A stretch of DNA of 11,449 bases. Source: JBDRNO01 sp043811005. Lineage in GTDB: Bacteria > Bacteroidota > Bacteroidia > NORP154. The notes under the pieces were generated by a model. It saw only the letters and a program-made list of their open reading frames with translations, ran no database searches and was not told the origin of the DNA. Below are positions 1 to 7,905 of the stretch, piece by piece. The stretch covers positions 1-11,449 of the forward strand of contig JBDRNO010000267.1 in NCBI GenBank assembly GCA_043811005.1. The letters run 5' to 3'. Positions within the stretch are counted from its first letter, which is position 1. Every line of letters starts with the position of its first letter. A program made the position numbers and the translations under genes.

Positions 1-1554
1 GGTTATGTCGCCTGTGAAATCCGGAAGCCCGGCCCGGTTTCTTATCATGTTGATATAAGTAGTGGCTGTTCCAACCTCACCCAACTCTAAACAAGCTTCA
101 GCATAATTAAGGATTATTTCTGCATAGCGAATCCAAATATATACATTTTTATTCCTCTCGTCTCTGCCCCAGGTTAAATTGTCCATCCATTTTTTTGTAA
201 GATAACCGCCATAGGTACCATTCCAGTCACTAACAGGGCCGTTACGGGTATCAATACCGAAGACTCTTGAAATTTCTACTCCCCCCTGCATTGTTACGCG
301 GGTTCGTCTGCTATAGATTCCAAGAGGGTCCCTATCAGCAAGATTGGCAAAACGTGCTTTCCAAACGCAACTATCATACAGGACACTCGCGTAAAATCTC
401 GGTTCACGATCATAATAAGGGCTTTCGTGATGAAATGTTGAATTTTTGTATATATAATTATCAGCAACAATATCAAAATGGTCGAAGAATTTTGACCCAT
501 CACTCATTTCATAAGAATCAACCATTCTTTGTAAAGGACCATTTCTTCCAAACTCATCAAGTCCGTTGGGGCCCCACGTCTCATTAATATTATGCGTTTG
601 TCCAACAGTTTGAAGATACATTTTTCCCCAGATAATTTCATCATTTGACAGGTCATAAGACTTGAATAATTCGAAATAATTTTTAGCTACTGCATTTTGA
701 TCAGGGGCTCCAAAATCGGCTAATTCGCAAGTTCCCAAATCTATAACTGCCTTTGCTGCATTCTTTGCATTGGTCCACAGAGTAGGCCTGTTTGTTCCGC
801 TTTTATAACCTACCAGTTCACTTTTGGCAGTTCCATCAGCTGTAAGGTCACTGGCAGCAAAAAGTAACATCCTTGATTTAAGAGCTAAAGCGGCCTCCTT
901 TGTGGCCCTTCCCATCTCCATGTCACTCTTTTCCAGGAGCAATGCGGCAGCATCGTCACAATCTTTTACTATGAAATTGACAGTTGCTTCGAACGTGGCC
1001 CTGGCAAGGAGAGAAAAATCATCTCCCAATTGATTTGCTTTATCCATAAGCGGGAGACCACCATAAGTACGACATAAATTAGTATAAGCATACGCTCTAA
1101 GAAATAATGCCTCTCCTTTCAATACATCAGTTTTAGCTTTTACAACGGTTTTTTGTGGTTCCGTATATGCTTCAGACACCTGGTCAATTTCACCAAGAAA
1201 AATATTTATTTTTTGAATCGATGGAAAAATTGCCCAGGACATATGGGTATACCAGGGATTGCCATAGGTATCCTTAAGCCGATCGGCATTTATAGTACCT
1301 AAATGATAAGCGGTCGCAGCAGGCCCCCTGCCGTTGAGTATTTCGTCAGCAACAGAACCAAGGCCCACCCCACGAAATCCAGTCCCAACATCGTCATAAC
1401 AGTCATTTAAATAAGTACTGGCAAGGTTAACATCACTCCAGACAGTAGCGTCAGAATACGCATTCAAAGGAGTTTTATCCAAAATCTTTTCACTACAACC
1501 CGGGAGCAAAAGCACCAGGATTGATAAGATTATTATATTCGTATATTTTTTCAT
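1..1554 (-). CDS. SusD/RagB-family glycan-binding surface lipoprotein (3' end beyond the window)
   Basis: Reading the minus strand from the ATG at 1554 gives 518 codons without a stop, running off the left edge. Residues 1-20 are a lipoprotein signal peptide with lipobox LLPGC (Cys20 would be lipidated), followed by SEK, which fits an outer-membrane export signal. Family hallmarks visible are KGEALFLRAYAYTNL then CRTYGGLPL (about 146-169), GRATKEAALALKSRM (215-229), RYAEIILNYAEA (476-487) and INMIRNRAGLPDF (501-513). The last two belong to the conserved C-terminal part, so probably only some tens of residues are missing. SusD proteins are TPR-rich lipoproteins that sit as a lid on a SusC transporter and capture the substrate. 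The gene starts 23 bases after the susC-like stop, so the two are almost certainly cotranscribed. The substrate cannot be read from the sequence. The family call is very secure. Confidence 0.96.
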   Translation of the reverse strand, partial: MKKYTNIIILSILVLLLPGCSEKILDKTPLNAYSDATVWSDVNLASTYLNDCYDDVGTGFRGVGLGSVADEILNGRGPAATAYHLGTINADRLKDTYGNPWYTHMSWAIFPSIQKINIFLGEIDQVSEAYTEPQKTVVKAKTDVLKGEALFLRAYAYTNLCRTYGGLPLMDKANQLGDDFSLLARATFEATVNFIVKDCDDAAALLLEKSDMEMGRATKEAALALKSRMLLFAASDLTADGTAKSELVGYKSGTNRPTLWTNAKNAAKAVIDLGTCELADFGAPDQNAVAKNYFELFKSYDLSNDEIIWGKMYLQTVGQTHNINETWGPNGLDEFGRNGPLQRMVDSYEMSDGSKFFDHFDIVADNYIYKNSTFHHESPYYDREPRFYASVLYDSCVWKARFANLADRDPLGIYSRRTRVTMQGGVEISRVFGIDTRNGPVSDWNGTYGGYLTKKWMDNLTWGRDERNKNVYIWIRYAEIILNYAEACLELGEVGTATTYINMIRNRAGLPDFTGDIT

Positions 1555-1577
1555 AACAGTTATTTTAAAAAATTAAA

Positions 1578-4500
1578 TTAAAAAGCAACTTTCAGACCCA
1601 GAGTGTAAGTTTTCATTATCGGATAAAGTTCCATCTCACCGGCTTCCGGATCCACTATCTTATTCTGATTATAAAGCAATAATAAGTTCTGTCCTGAAAA
1701 ATAGAGCTGAAAATCCTTCATCGAGGCAGCTTTAAGGATCCGTTGTGGAATGTGGTAAGTGAGTTGTAAGCTTTTCAGTCGCCCATATCCCCCTTTCTCA
1801 TAACTAAAGTCAGTCAGATAATTTTCCATCCAATACTCTTCTTCCATTTCATGAGCTCTTGGCTTGGTGCCATCAATATTATCTACAGTCCATCTATCGT
1901 CAGCCCAAAATTGCAAATAATTTCCTTCAGTTCCTTCTGCCCAGTCGCCTACATAAGAAGTTCTAAAAGTTTGACCTGCTCCCTGAATCAGACCTCTCAA
2001 ATCCCAGTTTTTGTAACTTAAATTGAAAGTCAGGCCATAAGTTAGTTCAGGATCAAAACTCTTATCAAAAAGAATCTGGTCATCATCTGTAATTTTCCCG
2101 TCTCCATCATAGTCCTCAATGATAATATCTCCCGGCCTTGCTCCTGCAACACTGGGATAAGCGTCTATTTCTGCCTGATCATTGAAAATTCCTATTGATT
2201 TAAAAAGCAACATAGCACCTTGCGGGTGGCCTGTTACTCGCTGCCATGGTACATTAACTTCAGGTTCATCAAATTCAATAACTTTATTACGGGCGAAAGC
2301 AAGGTTCCCGCTGATATTATAAGTAAAATCACCTTTACGGTCAGTATATCCCAATTCTATTTCAAAGCCTCTGTTATCAACAATACCAAAGTTTTCATCA
2401 GGCAGTCTAATACCTGTAAAATCAGGTACTGATACATTCCTCTTTACAAGAATATCACTTCGTCTCTGATAGAAAAAGTCAGCATTGAAAGTCAGCTTGC
2501 TATTCAGGAGGGCAGATTCAAAACCTGCGTTGACGACATTGGCTCTTTCCCAGGTAATTAAGGGATTAGGAGCACCGCTCTGAGCCACACCTGATTGATA
2601 AAGTTTACCAGATCCAAATACGGCACCCCTACTAAATGCATAATTTGTCAAATATTGGAATGCAGCTACCCGGTCGTTCCCCATCTGACCAAAGGAGGCT
2701 TTGAGCTTGAAATAGTTAATGAATGAAATATTATTTTTCCAGAAATCCTCATTAGAAATTCTCCATCCGGCCAGAATACTGGGGAAAGTGCCCCAACGTC
2801 CGGCCTCTTTTGAGAATCGTAACGAACCATCTCTACGTAAAGAAAATTGTAATAAATAAGTTTCTTTATAGTTGTACATCACTCTTCCAAAATAGTTTAG
2901 ACGGGAATCTATACTAACACTTCCGGCATTTTGCCATTCAGTAGTGCTACCGGCAAACAGGTAAGGCAGCTGGGTAGAAAGAAAATACCTGCGGTATGCA
3001 GAGATTCCCTTTGACATATAATCTGTACTCTCCATTGAAATGAATGCGCTGATATTATGAACGTCACCTATGGTTCTATCATAATTTGCCTTCAGATTAA
3101 ATACTTTACTATCAGACTCATTATAATAATCATTTAACTGGGGCTCCGGAACCGGTCCTTTTTTGTCATCTGCAGTAATAAAAGCCGATCCATCCTCAGT
3201 CCCGGTATTACCGGCATTCAGATACGCCTGCTTATCCAGAGCGTACAGAGTAAATGGTTGTTGAAACCTTTTTCTTACACTAAAATATTTGTCGTAAGCA
3301 TAATAGCCCGACAATGTCAAGCCTGTAACACCCGGCACAGTTAAAGTAGCCGAGAGTATAGTGTTGAGTCTGTATGTTTCGGTATTATCAGATCCCGTTA
3401 CAGATGTCGCCATCACAACCGGTTGGTTACCATACTCAACATCCGGCGCGGGCAATCCATTTGGATAAAATGCCGGGGCGGTAGGTTTTTGTCTCCTTGT
3501 GTACTGAAATACGTCAGCAGCTGAATATGGGCTTCGTTCATGATTTTCCTGAGAACCGGTCATATCTACTCCGACACGTATGAATTTATTGACTTTGACA
3601 TCGACATTTGCTTTCAAATTATACCTTTTATAGTTAGTTGCAGAATTTTTGTATAATCCATCTTCAAACTGCGAACCAAAAGAGCCATAATAAGTTACAG
3701 CCTGAGTTCCACCGTTTACCGATAAATTATGATTGCGCGTTGTACTGTACTTTTTCAAAGTCTCAGCAAACCAATCTGTATTTGGGTGTGTCCATGGATA
3801 TGCTCCGGATTTATATTTTTCAATATCATCCAATGAAAACATCATGTTAACTTCAGCAACACCCCTGTATGACTGCATTTCACGGATCATCTGTGCATAC
3901 GTTGCCGCATCACACACTTCAGGTAATATTGTAGGTGATTTCATCCCTTGGTAAAATCCATAGGTAAAGGTTGGTGCACCTTCTGTGCCGCGTTTTGTCG
4001 TGATAAGAATTACACCATTTGCTGACTGAGCACCATAAATAGCTGCAGAAGCATCTTTAAGAACAGTTATACTCTCAATATCTGTAGGTTGAAGTGAGTT
4101 CATATCTCTTCCGGCAATGCCATCAACAACTATCAGTGGAGAGTTATTACCAAGTGTCGATTTTCCTCTGATAAGGATAATTGAGGCATCATTACCCGGC
4201 TCACCAGTACCTTGCTGAACAATAGCTCCCGGCATACGGCCTGCTAATGCATTTGAAATCATTGAAATGGGAGCAGAATTAAGTTCTTCACTGGTCACAG
4301 TCGTTACTGATCCGATCACATTGACCTTTTTCTGAGTACCATAACCAATTACTACCACTTCTTCAAGCGTAAGAGCTTCAGATGTAAGGGTTATATCAAT
4401 TACATTCCGGTTTCCGACAGGCACCTCGGCCGAAACATAGCCAATAAAGGAGGCTGTGAGAAATGCATTCTGGTCGGGAACAACCAGAGTGTATTTTCCG

Positions 4501-4751
4501 TCAGCGTCAGTCATGGTTCCAATGAACGTACCTTTGACAACCACGTTCACACCGGGCATAGGATTGCCGTCTTCATCGACAATTGTTCCGGTGACCTGGA
4601 TCTGCTGCAGATCGTCAGCATAAGCATAATTTCCGTAGAAATTACAGCCTATGATCATTATGAGGAGGAAGGCCAGCCTCATAATGCCAAATTTTTTTCT
4701 TTTGCAAATATCCTGAGAATATGTTTGCGGTAACAGGTAAATTTCTTTCAT
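1578..4751 (-). CDS. SusC/RagA-family TonB-dependent outer-membrane transporter
   Basis: This is a complete 1057-residue protein, normal for the family. The N-terminus has a hydrophilic extension (1-23), then a hydrophobic signal segment (24-40) with likely cleavage after AYA near residue 45. Next are a carboxypeptidase-regulatory-like beta-sandwich (about 52-122, with DEDGNPMPGVNVVVKGT), the signature LEEVVVIGYGTQKK (129-142), and a plug domain ending in LKDASAAIYG and NGVILITTKRG (231-255). The rest is a 22-strand-type barrel ending in YTLGLKVAF with a terminal aromatic residue. DYDGDGKITDDD (880-891) is the acidic EF-hand-like loop common in SusC proteins. No STN domain precedes the sandwich, so direct FecR/ECF-sigma signalling through this receptor is not indicated. 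The first ATG is preferred because similar N-terminal extensions are common in Bacteroidales SusC proteins; Met24 (MRLAFLL) is an alternative start. It should import an oligomer captured by the downstream SusD partner, using TonB energy. Confidence 0.97.
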   Translation of the reverse strand: MKEIYLLPQTYSQDICKRKKFGIMRLAFLLIMIIGCNFYGNYAYADDLQQIQVTGTIVDEDGNPMPGVNVVVKGTFIGTMTDADGKYTLVVPDQNAFLTASFIGYVSAEVPVGNRNVIDITLTSEALTLEEVVVIGYGTQKKVNVIGSVTTVTSEELNSAPISMISNALAGRMPGAIVQQGTGEPGNDASIILIRGKSTLGNNSPLIVVDGIAGRDMNSLQPTDIESITVLKDASAAIYGAQSANGVILITTKRGTEGAPTFTYGFYQGMKSPTILPEVCDAATYAQMIREMQSYRGVAEVNMMFSLDDIEKYKSGAYPWTHPNTDWFAETLKKYSTTRNHNLSVNGGTQAVTYYGSFGSQFEDGLYKNSATNYKRYNLKANVDVKVNKFIRVGVDMTGSQENHERSPYSAADVFQYTRRQKPTAPAFYPNGLPAPDVEYGNQPVVMATSVTGSDNTETYRLNTILSATLTVPGVTGLTLSGYYAYDKYFSVRKRFQQPFTLYALDKQAYLNAGNTGTEDGSAFITADDKKGPVPEPQLNDYYNESDSKVFNLKANYDRTIGDVHNISAFISMESTDYMSKGISAYRRYFLSTQLPYLFAGSTTEWQNAGSVSIDSRLNYFGRVMYNYKETYLLQFSLRRDGSLRFSKEAGRWGTFPSILAGWRISNEDFWKNNISFINYFKLKASFGQMGNDRVAAFQYLTNYAFSRGAVFGSGKLYQSGVAQSGAPNPLITWERANVVNAGFESALLNSKLTFNADFFYQRRSDILVKRNVSVPDFTGIRLPDENFGIVDNRGFEIELGYTDRKGDFTYNISGNLAFARNKVIEFDEPEVNVPWQRVTGHPQGAMLLFKSIGIFNDQAEIDAYPSVAGARPGDIIIEDYDGDGKITDDDQILFDKSFDPELTYGLTFNLSYKNWDLRGLIQGAGQTFRTSYVGDWAEGTEGNYLQFWADDRWTVDNIDGTKPRAHEMEEEYWMENYLTDFSYEKGGYGRLKSLQLTYHIPQRILKAASMKDFQLYFSGQNLLLLYNQNKIVDPEAGEMELYPIMKTYTLGLKVAF

Positions 4752-4792
4752 AATAAAAGTTTTTAAAAAGTAACAATAAAGTCAATAAAATC

Positions 4793-4868
4793 AGATTCCT
4801 GGAATCTTAGATTTTAATAGTCATTTAAAATTTATAAGCACATAAATGTGCTTATCACCTTTTGGTGA
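4793..4868 (-). promoter_or_regulatory. Cluster of three inverted repeats in the susC leader
   Basis: Within about 115 bases upstream of the susC-like start lie three perfect inverted repeats. AGATTCC-T-GGAATCT is at 4793-4807. ATAAGCACAT-AA-ATGTGCTTAT is at 4834-4855. TCACC-TTTT-GGTGA is at 4855-4868 and shares one base with the second. On the transcript of susC the last two would form adjacent hairpins (5-bp stem with an AAAA loop, then a 9-bp stem with a four-base loop). No long U run follows, so a simple terminator is not supported. They could be operators for a dimeric regulator or a structured leader acting after transcription starts. The symmetry is seen directly; the role is inference. 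Confidence 0.5.
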
Positions 4869-4918
4869 AGTCTGAGAAAGTGAAAATAGTTCGTTTCATA
4901 GGCAATTGGAAATTAGGT

Positions 4919-4926
4919 TATTTTTG
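4919..4926 (+). promoter_or_regulatory. Possible -7 element for the GH31 relic
   Basis: TATTTTTG matches the Bacteroidota -7 consensus TAnnTTTG on the plus strand, 122 bases before the start codon of the broken GH31 gene. No TTTG-type -33 box is seen at the usual spacing (a TTG at 4906-4908 is too close), and the area is AT-rich, so a chance match is possible. Confidence 0.25.
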
Positions 4927-5000
4927 GTTAAAAGGTTATTATTGAGCATATTTAGAATAGAGACAGGTTCATTCATAAAAATTCTAAACTGAAATTATTA

Positions 5001-5008
5001 CAAATTTA
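5001..5008 (-). promoter_or_regulatory. Likely -7 promoter element of the susCD operon
   Basis: Read on the minus strand the sequence is TAAATTTG, an exact match to the Bacteroidota primary-sigma -7 element TAnnTTTG. It lies about 250 bases upstream of the susC-like start. It is the only exact match on this strand that I found between the two divergent genes. A clear -33 TTTG is not seen, though the upstream DNA is T-rich. If used, it implies a 5' leader of about 240 bases that contains the inverted-repeat cluster at 4793-4868. Confidence 0.45.
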
Positions 5009-5048
5009 GCAAAAGTTATTTAGAATAAAAAAATTATCATTCAACCTA

Positions 5049-5441
5049 ATGAAGAAAATTCTTTTAAAAATTTTCGGATCAGCTATTTTAATAGTAATAT
5101 CGTTAGCTTCTGTTGCACAACCGCTTAAATGGACCGTAGTGGCTCCCGGTGTCTGGTGAGGGATGAACAGATCTTTGGTTTCGGTCTGAATTTCAAAACG
5201 GTTTATCAGAGGGGTAAAATACTTCAGCTTAATGTCGATCATTACGGTGGTGTCGACAACGGCCGAACTAATGCACCTGTTCCATTTTATGTTTCCGACA
5301 GAGGGTACGGTGTTTTCATTAACAGTTCAAGATATCTTACGGTTTATGCCGGAACTGCAGTCAGAAAAGAGAGTCCTGATGCACCTGGACTGCGTACCAG
5401 AAATACGGATAAAGAGTGGTGACGTGGAAATTTATACGTAG
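5049..5441 (+). pseudogene. Glycoside hydrolase family 31 gene remnant (alpha-xylosidase/alpha-glucosidase type), deleted and frameshifted
   Basis: The ATG at 5049 opens a 36-codon frame with a signal peptide (MKKILLKIFGSAILIV..., likely cleaved near SVA-QP) followed by LKWTVVAPGVW and a TGA at 5157-5159. From about 5156 a different frame continues as DEQIFGFGLNFKTVYQRGK, VDHYGGVDNGRT, APVPFYVSDRGYGVF and SRYLTVYAGTAVRK up to a TGA at 5420-5422. That is the N-terminal beta-sandwich region of a bacterial GH31 enzyme, recognised from family knowledge. A third frame gives SGDVEIYT before a TAG at 5439-5441. Between the stub and the block, some tens of residues expected in a GH31 N-terminal domain are absent, so sequence was lost and not merely frameshifted. 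The whole catalytic barrel is missing. It lies divergent from the susCD pair, suggesting a former polysaccharide-utilisation-locus enzyme. The GH31 call rests on the middle block; the first and last pieces are assigned by position and frame. Confidence 0.8.
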
Positions 5442-5463
5442 TGAATAGTCTTGAGGTTTTATA

Positions 5464-5592
5464 GGCCTTCGGCCCGTCTTCTGTTGTTTGAAGCTCACTT
5501 CTTTTAAGACTTAAAGGACTTCAGGACAGACCCGCGCAGCGGGGCAAGACGGGAGGCTAAGCCGACATAAAGACAGTATGTCAAATCGTCTT
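5464..5592. repeat. GC-rich cluster of nested palindromes between two gene relics
   Basis: This non-coding block holds several perfect inverted repeats: GGCC-TTC-GGCC (5464-5474), CCCGC-GCA-GCGGG (5531-5543), GGCT-A-AGCC (5555-5563) and GACATA-aagacag-TATGTC (5564-5582). CCCGTCTT (5473-5480) is also the exact reverse complement of AAGACGGG (5546-5553). The 5521-5565 part is much richer in G+C than the surroundings. The pattern resembles dispersed REP-like or miniature mobile elements, but only one copy is in the window, so its repeat nature is not shown. It could also be the remains of a bidirectional terminator region. Confidence 0.45.
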
Positions 5593-5598
5593 AAATAG

Positions 5599-5606
5599 TA
5601 TATTTG
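5599..5606 (+). promoter_or_regulatory. -7 promoter element in front of the deoxyribonucleotidase relic
   Basis: TATATTTG is an exact TAnnTTTG match ending 18 bases before the ATG at 5625. That is a typical distance for a Bacteroidota promoter with a short leader. No good -33 TTTG is seen. Its position suggests it is the original promoter of the now deleted nucleotidase gene, so the short relic may still be transcribed. Confidence 0.5.
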
Positions 5607-5624
5607 CGAGACCAATTATTATCT

Positions 5625-5780
5625 ATGAATAAGAGGATCCTTGTTGATATGGACGGCGTTTTGGTTGACATTTACAGCCGCTTTTTTGAATTACATGAAA
5701 AGGAGACCGGACAGTTGAACAGCACTAAACACAGAAGAGTCAGCTCATGGGGAGAAATAGAAAAGCTTCTTATTCCTTGA
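5625..5780 (+). pseudogene. 5'(3')-deoxyribonucleotidase (HAD superfamily, NT5C type) reduced to a 51-codon remnant
   Basis: The frame from the ATG at 5625 to the TGA at 5778-5780 encodes 51 residues. It begins MNKRILVDMDGVLVDIYSRF, which carries HAD motif I (DMDGV; Asp8 and Asp10 would be the nucleophile and acid/base pair) followed by FELHEKETG, as at the start of Bacteroidota deoxyribonucleotidases. From about residue 34 it reads TKHRRVSSWGEIEKLLIP, which resembles the usual C-terminal end of the same family. Intact members are roughly 170-200 residues long. The middle, including HAD motifs II to IV, is therefore gone, apparently by an in-frame internal deletion. Such a product cannot be an active phosphatase. 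The last 11 bases overlap the 3' end of the convergent CotH-type gene. The N-terminal call is strong; assignment of the last third to the family C-terminus is from memory of the family. Confidence 0.75.
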
Positions 5781-7800
5781 TTACTTTCCTGACGAAACTT
5801 CTTTCTGCTGTATTTATTTTTATCAGATATAAGCCAGGGGAATAAGCAGACATATCAAGGCTGTAACTTTCAGAATCAACAGGAATTACTCGTAACAATC
5901 TTCCCTGAAAATCAAGAAGTTGAAGGGATGTGATTCGCCATTGCATTTCGATATGGAGATTATCCCTGACTGGTGATGGATATAGTCTGGGAATTTCATT
6001 GTTCCATGTATCTTCAACTGAGACTATTGCTCCGGAGGAGGCTATCCAATTTGTTGGAAGACTATTGTCAGAAAACGGATCGAGTAATTCCAGATAGTAT
6101 CCGTTCCCATCAGCATTAGGCCATGGAGGCAAATTAGAGTAATGCACGTTGTCAATTATATTTCCAAAACCATCAAGCAGCAACAGGTACTCTCCTGTAT
6201 TTGATAAATTCCTTGTAAATTGTCCTTTCGGGGAGAATCCGTATTTTAGCCTGAAAACAGCTGCATTGCTTGCCAGTATTATTGTCGCGTCCGGTTCAAT
6301 AAAGGTGCTCACAGGAAAATTATAAACAAATCCTGTTCCTCCGAAATAGACTCCTGTAAGGTTTTCTGACTTGTTCCCTGTATTTGTTATCTCGATGAAT
6401 TCCAGATCTTTGCTGTTTGGGAAATTGGTCGATTCAGCGGGATTATACATTATTTTTGTTATTACAAGAGGCGGTGTTTCAATGTTACTGCAACCGGAAT
6501 ATGAACCCAGGCCACTGGTCATCCACGTAATTCTCTGCTGTAAAAACGTCTTGATTTTAAGTATTTCATTTGCATGATTACTTACTGTACCCCACCGCTG
6601 ATTTTCACGCATAACAGCTTCGCTTATATTTATGACACTCTGGTCGATAAATGATTCGATGCCAGATATGTTCAGTGGCTGACCAGGCTGGATAAGCTGA
6701 TTCCATCTTTTTGACAGGTAGCATCTGAATACCTGGTTGTTGAACAGGTCCCTCCAGAATCTGGGTCCTTCATTATCGCCGTTTGAGAATTGCCAGGTGT
6801 TGGTTTTACTTCTGTCGAATCCCCACATAAATAAGTCATTACCATAGGTCAGATCAAGGTCCCAGATTGGTCCTGCCCTCAGCTTTCCGTTTCTGTCCTT
6901 ATGGTAATAAGTACTGAACTGATAAGCATCAGCGTTTGCTGCCAGTTCATTTATAATCATGTAATCAACAAATGAAGGAATATCTATCACTGAAGGATAA
7001 CCTGTCTCAAGTGACAAATCGCCTGTTGCTGCACTGATTCTAAGCTTCTCAAATTCAGACTGGATATAATAGTTCTGTTCGTATTTCACATTTTCAGGTT
7101 TAGGGAGCTCATGGATGAAATCCACATCGTTTATTCCCAAATAGCTTGACATTTCCCATGCTATCGGATCACCTCCTGTTGTCTTATCTGCTTTTGTTAT
7201 ATATCCACCGGTGACTCCGGGAAATGTGATATCTCCTGCTCCGATTTCATATACATCTACTCTGTCGATCCCTGATTTGATTTTTTCAAGAAGAATATAA
7301 AGTCCATTATACGATCCATTTATAACAACTTCGCAAAAGATTGTTCTGCTTGCATATTCACCAATCATCCGCGATAAATTGTAACTCAGGTAATTGCGGA
7401 TAAGTGATGCATCGAATGCCATTGCATAAAGTATCCAGTCGTTATCATTTGGCAATCCAAGTAAACTAACATTGTTATTGGTAATGTTATCAGTCTTTTT
7501 TGTTGAAAATCCGTACTGTTTTTTCAGTACTGCCTGTGAGCTCGATCCTCTAATTTCAATATTTATCCTGCCGTTGTAATTTAAATAGGCTGGATCATTC
7601 TGATCAGTAAGGTAATTACGTGATCCTTCTCCCTTGTAAATAATTTTCATTGTGGCAAGAACCCTGGGATCGTCAGGTATTGCCACACCTCCATCAGTAT
7701 TTATTATTACAATTGGAAGGTTGCTATCTGTAAAAACCTGGGAATAACTGGTATTACATAAAGAAAATAAGAAAAGAATAAAAGAAATGAATCGCTTCAT
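5770..7800 (-). CDS. Secreted CotH-kinase-family protein with lamin-tail domain and T9SS sorting tail
   Basis: A 676-residue protein with a signal peptide (1-20, ending NTSYS before Q21). Residues about 28-430 match the CotH family: IEIRGSSSQAVLKKQYGF (81-98), DWILYAMAFDASLIRNYLS (121-139), NGSYNGLYILLEKI (161-174), GGYITKADK (198-206) and, in the atypical kinase core, NADAYQ (289-294) and PIWDLDLTYG (311-320), with Asp291, Asp314 and Asp316 as candidate catalytic and metal-binding residues. A lamin-tail domain follows (about 444-588; KIMYNPAES, LEFIEITNTG, PPWPNADGNGYYLEL). Residues about 605-676 (YPSPVRDNL, SYSLDMSAYSPGLYLIKI, FVRKVIKE) form a type A T9SS C-terminal sorting domain. Established knowledge: CotH proteins are protein kinases in spores, and T9SS tails send cargo across the outer membrane. 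Surface location is therefore likely, but the substrate is unknown and kinase activity unproven. It is transcribed alone, divergent from the gene at 8000. Confidence 0.92.
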   Translation of the reverse strand: MKRFISFILFLFSLCNTSYSQVFTDSNLPIVIINTDGGVAIPDDPRVLATMKIIYKGEGSRNYLTDQNDPAYLNYNGRINIEIRGSSSQAVLKKQYGFSTKKTDNITNNNVSLLGLPNDNDWILYAMAFDASLIRNYLSYNLSRMIGEYASRTIFCEVVINGSYNGLYILLEKIKSGIDRVDVYEIGAGDITFPGVTGGYITKADKTTGGDPIAWEMSSYLGINDVDFIHELPKPENVKYEQNYYIQSEFEKLRISAATGDLSLETGYPSVIDIPSFVDYMIINELAANADAYQFSTYYHKDRNGKLRAGPIWDLDLTYGNDLFMWGFDRSKTNTWQFSNGDNEGPRFWRDLFNNQVFRCYLSKRWNQLIQPGQPLNISGIESFIDQSVINISEAVMRENQRWGTVSNHANEILKIKTFLQQRITWMTSGLGSYSGCSNIETPPLVITKIMYNPAESTNFPNSKDLEFIEITNTGNKSENLTGVYFGGTGFVYNFPVSTFIEPDATIILASNAAVFRLKYGFSPKGQFTRNLSNTGEYLLLLDGFGNIIDNVHYSNLPPWPNADGNGYYLELLDPFSDNSLPTNWIASSGAIVSVEDTWNNEIPRLYPSPVRDNLHIEMQWRITSLQLLDFQGRLLRVIPVDSESYSLDMSAYSPGLYLIKINTAERSFVRKVIKE

Positions 7801-7897
7801 TTAATCGCTTTAATTTGCCTTAAACTGCGTGGATAAAGATAATATTTATTTATTTCAACTAAATTTTGCTTTGCGAAGATGGGTATTCCAATTTTTT

Positions 7898-7905
7898 TAT
7901 CTTTG
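7898..7905 (+). promoter_or_regulatory. Putative -7 element of the DUF5009 gene
   Basis: TATCTTTG is an exact TAnnTTTG match in the 199-base divergent intergenic region. It would give a leader of roughly 90 bases before the ATG at 8000. A CTTTG sequence ending at 7873 could serve as the -33 box, but its 24-base spacing is longer than usual. No comparably good element was found for the divergent CotH-type gene; only a degenerate TATCTTTA lies on the minus strand at 7834-7841. Confidence 0.4.

Noticed and set aside
267..587. Plus-strand frame of 106 codons near the left edge.
   Set aside because: It is antisense to the SusD-like gene, which is open through the entire 1-1554 stretch with clear family motifs.
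4680..4682. Alternative susC start at the internal ATG encoding MRLAFLL.
   Set aside because: It would give a classical signal peptide, but the longer N-terminal extension is common in Bacteroidales SusC proteins, so the first ATG was kept and the alternative noted.
5006..5242. A minus-strand 78-codon frame over the susC promoter region and GH31 relic.
   Set aside because: It lies antisense to recognisable GH31 and signal-peptide coding sequence and shows no family features.
5464..5592. Palindromic block considered as a CRISPR array or a rho-independent terminator.
   Set aside because: There are no regularly spaced direct repeats, and no hairpin is followed by a T run on either strand.
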